From positions 1 to 63,407 of the forward strand of contig JAJTXU010000002.1 in assembly GCA_021462845.1 (NCBI GenBank): 63,407 bases of DNA, in the 5' to 3' direction. Below the pieces are notes generated by a model. It did no database searches. It was given only the letters and a program-made list of their open reading frames with translations, and was not told where the DNA came from. This DNA is from Anaerolineales bacterium. GTDB taxonomy: Bacteria > Chloroflexota > Anaerolineae > Anaerolineales > Villigracilaceae. The position numbers were made by a program, and so were the translations under genes. Numbering within the stretch: position 1 is the first letter of the stretch; each line of letters begins with the position of its first letter. Of this stretch, positions 24,417 through 32,620 are shown in pieces.

Positions 24417-25946
24417 TTACTTTTCGATCCGTTGATACAAATCATAGTCTCCGAACGTCTGTACCCATTGGTAATTTTCGAAAACATATTCCACCGGGTA
24501 GATTAACGTCCATTTGGAGAACTCGCCGACAAGGATGTAATCGGGGTTTTCCGTTTCAACGAAAGAGTAGCGATCCCTCACCGGCTCGCCGCCGTAGTAC
24601 ACCTGGTTCACAGCCACCGCGAGTAATTCGTTTTGCGGGTAATGATACTTGTGGTTTGTCAGGAAACCGATCTCAGGCTCCCAGGTTTCGATGATCGCCG
24701 ATTGCGGCACATTGGCGTTGAGATAGTCTGCCATCAGTTGGGCATTGTTCGGACCGGGAAACGCGATCTCGGAAACTGTCTTTGCCAGCGGAGTCGCGAT
24801 GATGGTGACCAGCCATAAGGTCAGAGCGAAGCGGGCGGCGTTCTTCACCTCGAACAACGAGCGGAAAAATCCGCCGCTCCAATTGAAGTTGAAGCCCTCC
24901 GTCAGGCTGTGGAAGAAGCGGGCGATAAAAATGCTGGAGAGGGTCAGCCCGAGGAAGGCGTAGCGGATCCAGCCGATGGAGGCGACAATGAACCACACCA
25001 GGTTGAGCGCGATCATGAGGAACAAGACACTGAATTTTTGTCCCTCGCGCGTGCGAGGCGCGGATACGAAGAAGGCATAGATCAAGGCGGGCAATAAGGC
25101 TTCGAGATACACCGCCCGCGAACTGAGCGCGCCCACATTGGCGGCGAGTTGCGCGAGGTTGAAGTTGAACGCCGCGCCTTCAGCAGAGGCTCGCAATAAC
25201 GCCAGGTTTTCGGTCATCGTGGCGGGACCGAGATACATCAACGTGAAGACCTGCCAGATGCCAAAACTGCCAGCCGCCACAATGCCGGGGATGAGAAAAT
25301 TCTTGTGCGAGGAAGTTTTGTAATAGAAGATATCCAGCCCCCACGAAAGGATCAGGGTTGGGGCGAGGAAGAGCAGGTATTGATATTTGGTGATCATCGC
25401 CAGCCCAAAGAATAAGCCGATCGTCACCAGCCGTTTCGCATCGTTTTCATTCCATTTGGCAAACCAGAGATAGAGAGCGAGCGCGAGAAAGAAAAAGCCC
25501 GGCACCTCTCCCAACAATTGACGCCCATATTCTAAAAACAACACGCTCCGCGAGGAGAGGATCAGCGCCAGGGCGATCCATGCGACCGCCCTGCCGGAGA
25601 GATGCTCCGCCAGTTTGAAAAAGATATAGCAAGCCGCCAGCAAGTACAACGCCATCACGACTCGCGCCTGAAACAGGCCGATGCCAAAGAGTTTGAACGC
25701 CGCCGCGATAGGAAGCATCACTGTGGGACCAACGCCAATGGTAGGACCGTAATAGCGGAACCCATCACTGCTGATATCGGCATACTCGCCGTATTGCACC
25801 AGCGTTTTCGGCACATGCAGGTGCGAGCCTTCATCGAACCACGGGGCGGGGTAGCGCGTCAGGTTATGGAACGCAAAGAAATAGACGAGTAGGATTCCAA
25901 GCGTTGCAAGAAGCGTCTTTCGGTTGTTAGAAAGGAATTGTGACAT
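24417..25946 (-). CDS. GT39/ArnT-like membrane glycosyltransferase
   Basis: About 509 residues, polytopic. RYPAPWFDEGSHLHVPKTLV carries the WFDEG acidic motif in the first external loop. It is clearly a paralogue of the 21318-22847 protein: similar length, the same opening motif, IIETWEPEIGFLTNHKYHYP against VIESWEWELDLLT, and a similar ending (..YDLYQRI against ..YTLYKI). The pair may add two different sugars or act on two acceptors. Confidence 0.78.
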   Translation of the reverse strand: MSQFLSNNRKTLLATLGILLVYFFAFHNLTRYPAPWFDEGSHLHVPKTLVQYGEYADISSDGFRYYGPTIGVGPTVMLPIAAAFKLFGIGLFQARVVMALYLLAACYIFFKLAEHLSGRAVAWIALALILSSRSVLFLEYGRQLLGEVPGFFFLALALYLWFAKWNENDAKRLVTIGLFFGLAMITKYQYLLFLAPTLILSWGLDIFYYKTSSHKNFLIPGIVAAGSFGIWQVFTLMYLGPATMTENLALLRASAEGAAFNFNLAQLAANVGALSSRAVYLEALLPALIYAFFVSAPRTREGQKFSVLFLMIALNLVWFIVASIGWIRYAFLGLTLSSIFIARFFHSLTEGFNFNWSGGFFRSLFEVKNAARFALTLWLVTIIATPLAKTVSEIAFPGPNNAQLMADYLNANVPQSAIIETWEPEIGFLTNHKYHYPQNELLAVAVNQVYYGGEPVRDRYSFVETENPDYILVGEFSKWTLIYPVEYVFENYQWVQTFGDYDLYQRIEK

Positions 25947-26000
25947 AATCTCTCCGACGGCTGAAAAAACTGTGCTTTATCTCCCCATCGTTCGGGGTCG

Positions 26001-28013
26001 TTATGAATAGGTGGATCGTATCGATTGCCGGCTGGCGGGGAGGATCAACTGCGCGTATTCCACGCCGCCAAGTACTAGACGGGTTTTCGCGGGAGTGGGT
26101 ACACCGTCTACGGTGACAGCGGAAAGTTGTTTCCCAGCGTGGATGGCGGGGAGGAGAACCGTCAGCGTGGATAAAGGCTGGGTGGGCGGGACCAGTTCGC
26201 ACGTCAGGGAAGAATCGTCGGCATCCCAGGTCACATGCTCAAAGTTCGAGTCATGCCGGGCGTCGGAAAACCATAGCCATTCTTGCGCGGAAAGAATCGG
26301 CACGCCGAGTTCGTTGGCATAATCCAGCGTGCCTTCCAAAAAGATCCGTCCCGATCTTGCGGGATCGCCGCCGAGTTGGAAGGGGTCGACGTGGAACTGC
26401 CCGGTGATGGCGCAATAGTCGCCGTATTTGACCGAACGATCAAGCAGATACTTTGAAACGTCAACCGTCTCTTGCGCGCTCAAGCCGGCATAGCCGCCCC
26501 ACTCCGGCACATCCATTGGGATATTGTGTTCGTCGGTCACTTGCGTGAGTTGCTGATAGAGATCGATGATATGCCCCTGCTCGTCGATGAATTTCATCGG
26601 GCGCCCGCTGCCGGTGAGGTGACCATTCACCCACGCGCCGTTCGGCATTTGCATGGATGGACCGACATGATAGTAATCGAAATTCATACGCATGCCATAC
26701 ATGGCTTGCACGCGAGCGGTTTCCATCCAACCTGCCCATAAGACGCGATGCGTGCGCACGGTTTGCGATACGGGTCCGTAGCCTCGCCCGGTAAATTCCT
26801 TCCAATATAATTGCCATTCGTCGAGCCCGGTTTCCACATACGGGTGCATGGCGATCTCATGCCCGCGCGCGCGCCAGGATTCAACCAGGTCTGGCGTGGG
26901 CGACCCGAATTCTTCGCCAAGCGCGGTGGAAATGACAGGCACGTTATCGGTCAGCCAGAAACGGGTCCAGCGGGCGGCGCGGCCGATATCGCTCACGATC
27001 TGTGGAGCGTAATACACGGTCATGTGTCCCCCGCGATCATCCACGATCTTCAACACCTCTTCGATGAACGGGACAGGGTTGCTGTGTGAATCGCCGGTGG
27101 CGACCAAAACCGATTTTTTATCTTCGGGAAAATACCACAACCGCGGCAACGGGCGTTTGCTCATATAAGCCAGCATATTCACGAGCATTCGTTGTTGCTC
27201 ATCGGCTTGCGGAATTTGAATCCGTTCGAGATCGATCCACCCCACGAACATGTCGACCGTGCGCGCGCCGTTCAAACCGTCCAAATCCTGGTTTACCAGT
27301 TCGGGGTTTCCCTGCCGCATATACGCGATGCTCTTTGCGAGATCGAATGCGAATGCCGCCGCAACGCCTTTGCCGAATCGATTCATCACAATCGCTGGCT
27401 TTCCATACGGAGCATTCTTGGTAAACAACCACGCCACCCCCTCCGCGCCGGCGAGATCATACAAATCTGCCGTTCCGTGAAATTGCAACGACAACGGGTT
27501 ACTACCGCCATTAGCAGGATGGTTGGGATCATAAAGAAGATACGCGTCGGATAACGAGCCTGCGCTTCTCTCCCAGCCGAACATTGATTCAAACCCTGCG
27601 GCCGGTTTCAAACTGACAAGCCCCCCGCCCCGAGACACATACTCCTCGAACATTTCGATCTGCGAGGGTGTCAGCGGGGTCTCGGCAAGCAAGACCACAT
27701 CGTATGCGCCGATCACCTCCGCGGAAAGCGACGATAACGCCGCTACATGAAAACAATTGACTCCCTCCGCGCGCAGAATCTCGGTGAGAAAGATGCCGAA
27801 CTTGTTTTCCGCTTCGGGGTTCACAACAACAAGGATGGGGACGGAGCCGTCTGCCTCTATGGTGAACAGGCTGTTGGGGTTAACGTACGGATTCCGCTCG
27901 ACGATGGGATCGCCGTTCGATTCGCGTAGAACTCCATAGCCCAGCACGGCAGTCACCGCCGCGCCTGCGCCAGCCAGTTTGAGAAAGTCTCTGCGGGTAA
28001 TTTTTCGTTTCAT
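26001..28013 (-). CDS. Tat-exported protein with deacetylase-like domain
   Basis: The 670-residue product opens with a twin-arginine signal (MKRKITRRDFLKLAGAGAA), so it is exported folded. Residues about 50-290 look like a class-I amidotransferase/ThuA-like fold (VPILVVVNPEAENKFGIFLT, EYVSRGGGLVSLKPAAG). The following part resembles the NodB polysaccharide-deacetylase fold: LVATGDSHSN could supply the metal-binding Asp and GHEIAMHPYVETG the metal-binding His. A beta-rich tail ends the protein. Between GT39 and AlkP-superfamily genes, it probably trims or modifies the exported glycan. The assignments are by eye and the chemistry is unproven. Confidence 0.6.
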   Translation of the reverse strand: MKRKITRRDFLKLAGAGAAVTAVLGYGVLRESNGDPIVERNPYVNPNSLFTIEADGSVPILVVVNPEAENKFGIFLTEILRAEGVNCFHVAALSSLSAEVIGAYDVVLLAETPLTPSQIEMFEEYVSRGGGLVSLKPAAGFESMFGWERSAGSLSDAYLLYDPNHPANGGSNPLSLQFHGTADLYDLAGAEGVAWLFTKNAPYGKPAIVMNRFGKGVAAAFAFDLAKSIAYMRQGNPELVNQDLDGLNGARTVDMFVGWIDLERIQIPQADEQQRMLVNMLAYMSKRPLPRLWYFPEDKKSVLVATGDSHSNPVPFIEEVLKIVDDRGGHMTVYYAPQIVSDIGRAARWTRFWLTDNVPVISTALGEEFGSPTPDLVESWRARGHEIAMHPYVETGLDEWQLYWKEFTGRGYGPVSQTVRTHRVLWAGWMETARVQAMYGMRMNFDYYHVGPSMQMPNGAWVNGHLTGSGRPMKFIDEQGHIIDLYQQLTQVTDEHNIPMDVPEWGGYAGLSAQETVDVSKYLLDRSVKYGDYCAITGQFHVDPFQLGGDPARSGRIFLEGTLDYANELGVPILSAQEWLWFSDARHDSNFEHVTWDADDSSLTCELVPPTQPLSTLTVLLPAIHAGKQLSAVTVDGVPTPAKTRLVLGGVEYAQLILPASRQSIRSTYS

Positions 28014-28030
28014 AAGATTCTGAGGGAAAT

Positions 28031-28067
28031 GTCATGCCGAGGGGCGCGAGGCATCCTTCAGCGTGAC
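28031..28067. repeat. Intergenic palindromic element, GTCATGCCGAGG type
   Basis: GTCATGCCGAGGGGCGCGAG leads to GGCATCCTTCAGCGTGAC, with GTCA and TGAC at the ends. It is related to the pair at 108-190 and fills the space between the AlkP gene and the Tat-exported protein gene. Confidence 0.5.
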
Positions 28068-28078
28068 AAGATAGATGC

Positions 28079-29893
28079 TTACTTGAAAATCGGCGAGCCG
28101 ATCAATTCCTCGAGATAGGATCGAAAGACCTTGAGCGCGGTGGCCGATGCCGGGTCGTTGGCAAGGTTGGACTGTTCTTGCGGGTCGTTCCTCCAGTTGT
28201 ATAAAACCTCGCCGTATTCTTCATGGACGATGTATTGTAATTGATCCCCCACCACCGACTTCATCTCTCCGTAGGTTGTGGGGTTCTGTTCCGCCGCGCC
28301 GACGAATTGCGCAACTTCTGAAATCGGTTGCGCCCAACCCGGCGGAACGCTTCCGCCGAATAATTTAGTAAGCGGTTGAGATGGGAATGCGCCGTCGTTG
28401 ACATTCAGCAATTGCAGGATGGTGACCGGCAGGCTGGTCGTTGAAACAGGGGTATCGACGACAACCGCGGAGGGCACCCCCGCCCCCCACACGATCAGCG
28501 GTACGTGAATCTCCTGCCGGTACAACGACGCGCTATGTTGGAGCAATCCATGCTCGCCCAACGACTCGCCATGATCGGCAGTGATGATCACAATGGTATT
28601 CTCCAATCCGCCGCGCGACTCAAGCTCGGCGAAAAGGTCTTTGATCTGATCGTCCACATAATTAATCGAGCCGTCGTACGCGTCGATCTCCGATTGCAGT
28701 TGTTCGGGCGTCAAGTCGGGGTGGTAGCGTTCGAGAAAGCCGTTGATCAGCCCGCCCTGGGTCTGACCGTATTTACTGAGATAAGGTTCAGGCGGCGTGT
28801 ACGGATCATGCACGTCGAAGTAATTGATAAAAACGAAGAATGGTTGATCGCTTCGGTCGATCCAACGCAACGCCGACCGATTGATCTCCGGCGCAAGCCG
28901 GCGCGTGGGAACGCCTTCGTAGTTGAAGGCTTTGCGCAAGCCATAATAATCGAAGAGATAGCCGTATAACGATGAATTGAAAAACGCATCAGGCGCCGAT
29001 TGATAATTGTCTTCAAAATGCAGGAAGCCGCGACCGAATCCCTGACGGCGGGTGAAGAAGAGCGTGTTCGCCGAAAATGCGCCGGTACGATAACCCTGTG
29101 CTTGCAACACCTCGCCAATCGTCGGGTACGTGTCATCGAGCGGCCGCGTTTCAGCTTGATGTTCGTAGGTATAGCGGCCGGTCAACATGGAGGCGTGAGA
29201 AGGCTGTGTCCATGAAGAAGGCGAAATGGCGTTCTCAAAACGGACACCCTCCGCGGCAAGCTGGTCGATAAACGGACTGGTCTCGCGTTCATAGCCGTAC
29301 GATGAAAGATGATCGGCGCGCAACGTGTCCACCACGATCACAATGACGTTCGGCGCGTCGGCATTATCCCTCAGTTGGGATGTTTTTATCGATTCGTTCA
29401 TCCATCCCGCTCCTTGAACGACAACAAAAACCGCGATCCCCGCGCCTGCAAGCCATTTCAAACCGTTTTGAAGTTTTCGTTCAATGCCCTGTTCGCGTTT
29501 GGATAACATGTTGAAGAGCTGAACGCTTGCCCCCGCCGCCAAAATCAAAATTGGCAATAATGAGATGCGCCCGAAGAGAACGATGAAAATCCAATCGAAT
29601 ACGGCAAGAAACGAAAAGACGAACAGACCGAATCGATTGATCGGGATTTTCTTTCGCAACGGAAAGCCGACGAGCGCCAGAACGAACCCCGCCAACGAAA
29701 ATAGAATCACATCCACCAACGGCGCGATCCACAATGTCTCGTACCAAATGGCGCGATTCTGCAACCGCCACGTGAGCAGGTTAAAGTGGTGCAACCCAAA
29801 CAGGAGCGCGCCCTCCACCAACCCGGTGATCAAACCGAAGGCGACAGCCAGCGCGAGTATTTTCTTTGCAAAATCTTTGAAGGTGTCTTTCAA
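28079..29893 (-). CDS. Membrane AlkP-superfamily transferase, LtaS-like layout
   Basis: The 604-residue protein has five hydrophobic segments in the first about 165 residues and then an extracellular sulfatase/alkaline-phosphatase domain, the architecture of lipoteichoic-acid synthase and related phosphotransferases. The metal site starts with VIVIVVDTLRADHLSSYG (Asp189). The nucleophile region is SSWTQPSHASMLTGR: Thr229 stands where true sulfatases have the Cys of CxPxR, so a formylglycine sulfatase is unlikely. ITADHGESLGEHG gives the distal metal ligands. The start is a TTG. It may transfer a phospho-group to, or remove one from, the surface polymer. Confidence 0.72.
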   Translation of the reverse strand: MKDTFKDFAKKILALAVAFGLITGLVEGALLFGLHHFNLLTWRLQNRAIWYETLWIAPLVDVILFSLAGFVLALVGFPLRKKIPINRFGLFVFSFLAVFDWIFIVLFGRISLLPILILAAGASVQLFNMLSKREQGIERKLQNGLKWLAGAGIAVFVVVQGAGWMNESIKTSQLRDNADAPNVIVIVVDTLRADHLSSYGYERETSPFIDQLAAEGVRFENAISPSSWTQPSHASMLTGRYTYEHQAETRPLDDTYPTIGEVLQAQGYRTGAFSANTLFFTRRQGFGRGFLHFEDNYQSAPDAFFNSSLYGYLFDYYGLRKAFNYEGVPTRRLAPEINRSALRWIDRSDQPFFVFINYFDVHDPYTPPEPYLSKYGQTQGGLINGFLERYHPDLTPEQLQSEIDAYDGSINYVDDQIKDLFAELESRGGLENTIVIITADHGESLGEHGLLQHSASLYRQEIHVPLIVWGAGVPSAVVVDTPVSTTSLPVTILQLLNVNDGAFPSQPLTKLFGGSVPPGWAQPISEVAQFVGAAEQNPTTYGEMKSVVGDQLQYIVHEEYGEVLYNWRNDPQEQSNLANDPASATALKVFRSYLEELIGSPIFK

Positions 29894-29916
29894 GTTTTAT
29901 CTCAGAAACAAGTAAT

Positions 29917-29959
29917 GCGACATTTATGTCGCTCTTGCAATAGGCGACGTATATGTCGT
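29917..29959. promoter_or_regulatory. Twin near-palindromes upstream of the AlkP gene
   Basis: GCGACATTTATGTCGC (29917-29932) is a seven-base perfect inverted repeat around TT, and GCGACGTATATGTCGT (29944-29959) is a second, imperfect copy 11 bases further. They lie between the two membrane AlkP genes. They look like operator half-site pairs or small hairpins; no regulator is identified. Confidence 0.4.
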
Positions 29960-29970
29960 ATGACCGGTGG

Positions 29971-31821
29971 TTATTTATTATCGTAGGGCCACGTCATGCC
30001 GTGTTGGGAGAGGAGATCGAGGTAATAATTCTTGAGCTCGTCTAGCGCGGCAGGATTTTCACCAGCAAGATTATTTTCCTGATTCGGGTCGTCGTTTAGA
30101 TTGTACAACTCGATGCCATTAAACTCATGGGCGATGAACTGCCACTCCGGAGACAACACGGTGACCATGTCGCCTCGAATCGACAAGTGATTCGGGTTCA
30201 CCCAACTAGACTCTGCCATCTCCGCGATGGGGTCGGGGAAATTCGCCGCCGAAGCCGGGTCAGCCCACAATTGAGAAAGAGGCGGGCCGGGGAAGGTGGT
30301 CTGCTCCGATTCTCCGAGCATATCCAACAACATGGCGGGGACGAATGTGTTCGAGACCGGCGTATCGATCCGCAGGTTTTGCGGCACCGATTTTGGGTAC
30401 CACACGATCAACGGCACGTGGATAACCGGCTTGTACAACGAGTTGTGATGCTCCCACAAACCGTGTTCGCCGAACAACTCACCGTGGTCGGAGGTGATGA
30501 CGACGATGGTGTTATCGAGTTTGCCGCGCGAATCCAATTCTTTCAACAGCAGGTCGATCTGCTGGTCGGTGTAGTAAATGCCGCCGTCGTACGCGTCGAT
30601 CTCGCCTTGCACTTGCTCGGGCGTTTTGGGGTTGTAAATATCGGCGGTGGTCCAATCGGTGTTGACGAGTCCGCCGGGGTTGGGCAGGTTCGAAAATTTC
30701 GCGCGCTCCGGCGAAATGTAGGGCGCGTGAGCGTCGTAATAGTTGACAAAGGCGAAGAATGGTTTACTGTTGTCCTGCTCGATCCAATCCAATGCGGATT
30801 GGTTGACGCTCGGACCCCAACGGCGGTCTATCGAAAATTCCATGTTAAATACTTTGTGGAAAACGTAATATTCCATAAAGCGCCCATACACAGAACTGAC
30901 CGCCAACTGCGGAAGAGTTTGATAATAATCTTCAAAATGGAGGAAGCCGCGCGCAAACCCCCAATGGCTTGTAACAGTTTCAAAATTGCCGTTGAATGCG
31001 CCGGTGCGATAACCGCGTTCGGTCAACGCTTCGGCAATGGTGGGGTAGGTTCCATCGAGATAACGCCCGCCGTCCGCCTTGTGTTCGTAAGGCCAGCGAC
31101 CGGTGAAAAGCGAGGCGTGCGAGGTCAGAGTCCACGACGAGGCGGCGTAGGCATTTTCGAACATCACACCCTCTGAGGCAATGCGTTTGAGGGTTGGGTC
31201 GGTCTCGCGTTCATACCCTTGAAGCGACAGATGGTCGGCGCGGACGGTGTCCATCACGATCACTAAAATATTCGGGGTTGATTCGCTTCTTTGCGTCTGC
31301 GGCAGATTGCTTGTTGCAACACGTTCGCGAATCCAAAAACCGCCTTGAATAAGGACGAACAACGCCAGCGTAACTCCGGCAAGGATTTTGAAGGTCTGTT
31401 GCGTAAACTTGGAAAAACGATTTTCACGCGCAACGATGAGCATGGCTATTTGGTAGCCAATGCCCGCGCCCAAGATCGCCGTGGCGGCGGGATTCAACCT
31501 GCCGGAAAGATACACCAGCAACCAACCGAAAATCATCAGAAAGCAAAAAACAAAAAAGACCGCCTGCCTGGCAAATTTTCGCGGCAGAAACTGGGCAACG
31601 ACCGCCACGCCAACGCCGACGAGCAGAAAGAAGAGCGCATCGAAGACGGGCGCAACCCACAACACTTGCGGACCGGAACCGAGATAGGTGATCTGTCCGC
31701 GCAGGAGCTCGTAGCGTTGCAACGCGTATAGCAACACGCCTTCCACCAAACCGGTGATCAGGCCAAGCCACAACGCGTATTTGAGGATTTCAACCGCAAA
31801 TTGTTTATCGAATTTTTTCAT
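29971..31821 (-). CDS. Membrane AlkP-superfamily transferase, second copy
   Basis: A 616-residue paralogue of the 28079-29893 protein: the same opening (GLITGLVEGVLLYAL), five membrane segments, and an extracellular catalytic domain. The metal site is VIVMDTVRADHLSLQGYE (Asp191). The nucleophile region is SSWTLTSHASLFTGRW (Thr231), where even the Pro of the usual motif is replaced by Thr. ITSDHGELFGEHG is intact. This is a tandem duplication whose copies keep every metal ligand I can see but differ around the nucleophile, which suggests two related substrates. Confidence 0.72.
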   Translation of the reverse strand: MKKFDKQFAVEILKYALWLGLITGLVEGVLLYALQRYELLRGQITYLGSGPQVLWVAPVFDALFFLLVGVGVAVVAQFLPRKFARQAVFFVFCFLMIFGWLLVYLSGRLNPAATAILGAGIGYQIAMLIVARENRFSKFTQQTFKILAGVTLALFVLIQGGFWIRERVATSNLPQTQRSESTPNILVIVMDTVRADHLSLQGYERETDPTLKRIASEGVMFENAYAASSWTLTSHASLFTGRWPYEHKADGGRYLDGTYPTIAEALTERGYRTGAFNGNFETVTSHWGFARGFLHFEDYYQTLPQLAVSSVYGRFMEYYVFHKVFNMEFSIDRRWGPSVNQSALDWIEQDNSKPFFAFVNYYDAHAPYISPERAKFSNLPNPGGLVNTDWTTADIYNPKTPEQVQGEIDAYDGGIYYTDQQIDLLLKELDSRGKLDNTIVVITSDHGELFGEHGLWEHHNSLYKPVIHVPLIVWYPKSVPQNLRIDTPVSNTFVPAMLLDMLGESEQTTFPGPPLSQLWADPASAANFPDPIAEMAESSWVNPNHLSIRGDMVTVLSPEWQFIAHEFNGIELYNLNDDPNQENNLAGENPAALDELKNYYLDLLSQHGMTWPYDNK

Positions 31822-31857
31822 GAAAATGTTCCATAGACTCTATTCGAAATAAAATTG

Positions 31858-31928
31858 GGACGCTGATAAACGCTGACTCACGCTGATTAAAGAGAAAAAG
31901 CTGCGTTTTTCTGCGTTCATCAGCGTCC
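31858..31928. repeat. Intergenic inverted repeat, GGACGCTGATAAACGCTGA type
   Basis: The left arm GGACGCTGAT (31858-31867) is perfectly complementary to ATCAGCGTCC (31919-31928). Between them CGCTGA recurs at short spacing, along with GCTGCGTTTTTCTGCG. It stands alone in the 184-base space between two AlkP-superfamily genes. It looks like a dispersed intergenic element and has no coding content. Confidence 0.6.
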
Positions 31929-32005
31929 AGTATTAATCTTCGACTTATTACGGATAAAGTCTCATACACAGCCGGCGTTCTCTAACGACGATGGGCGCGG
32001 TATAC

Positions 32006-32620
32006 CTAGATATACCCCAACCCGCTCAAGCGCTCGCGGAGCATCGCCTGCTCGTCATCGGATAAGCCGGAGGAGCGGTTCAATTCCATGCCCGCCACCC
32101 ACGATCTTCCCTCGATATTAGCAGGCAACGGGTAGCCCGCTAATTCCAACACGGTTGGGGTGAGATCGAGCGAGGAACCATCCTGGTATCCATCGATCGG
32201 ATTGCTCGAGGCAACGAGCACAAAACACAACTCCCCCACCACCAGGATAAGGGTGTCATCGTTCAAATGCTGGAGCGTTTCACCCAAGCCGCGGTCGAAG
32301 TCAAGGTAGAGGTCGGCGGACCCGCCGTCACTGGGAAAAGAGGCGTTGAGTTGACAGCAATCCCATTCAGCGGAGGCAAGTTTCGATTGCAGAGCGGCAA
32401 CATCCTCGAACATGGCAACATCTTTTCCCGCTTGCGCGAGAAATTCAGCCAGCGTCAGCGTGTGCGCTTCGTGACGAGCCAGCACGTTCCATTCGCGCGG
32501 GTTGCCTTCGAGTTCGCCGAAACAGCCCATGTCCATCAGGCGGCGCAGATTCTCGAGCCGCTCATCGGCAAGTAGCATGGCGCGTTTTGCGCCTTGTAAA
32601 TCGAACGCTAAAATTTTCAT
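32006..32620 (-). CDS. Truncated AlkP-superfamily protein
   Basis: At 204 residues this is far shorter than the about 500-600 of its neighbours. The N-terminus (MKILAFDLQGAKRAMLLADE) and the C-terminus (LDLTPTVLELAGYPLPANIE, then GRSWV) correspond to the two ends of an AlkP/phosphodiesterase domain; the middle, with the nucleophile, is missing. Where relatives have VLSDHG it reads LILVVGELC, so the metal site is also gone. It overlaps the full-length enzyme at 32617-34455 by four bases (ATGA) and has kept an open frame. It may be a non-catalytic partner of that enzyme or a decaying duplicate. Confidence 0.6.
   Translation of the reverse strand: MKILAFDLQGAKRAMLLADERLENLRRLMDMGCFGELEGNPREWNVLARHEAHTLTLAEFLAQAGKDVAMFEDVAALQSKLASAEWDCCQLNASFPSDGGSADLYLDFDRGLGETLQHLNDDTLILVVGELCFVLVASSNPIDGYQDGSSLDLTPTVLELAGYPLPANIEGRSWVAGMELNRSSGLSDDEQAMLRERLSGLGYI

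Noticed and set aside
30127-31176. Plus-strand open frame of 349 codons
   Set aside because: Antisense to the second membrane AlkP gene, which has all catalytic motifs; the plus-strand product is rich in Arg/His/Val with no motif.
28079-31821. Calling the two membrane proteins sulfatases
   Set aside because: The CxPxR formylglycine motif is absent; a Thr occupies the place and the five-helix layout fits phosphotransferases better.
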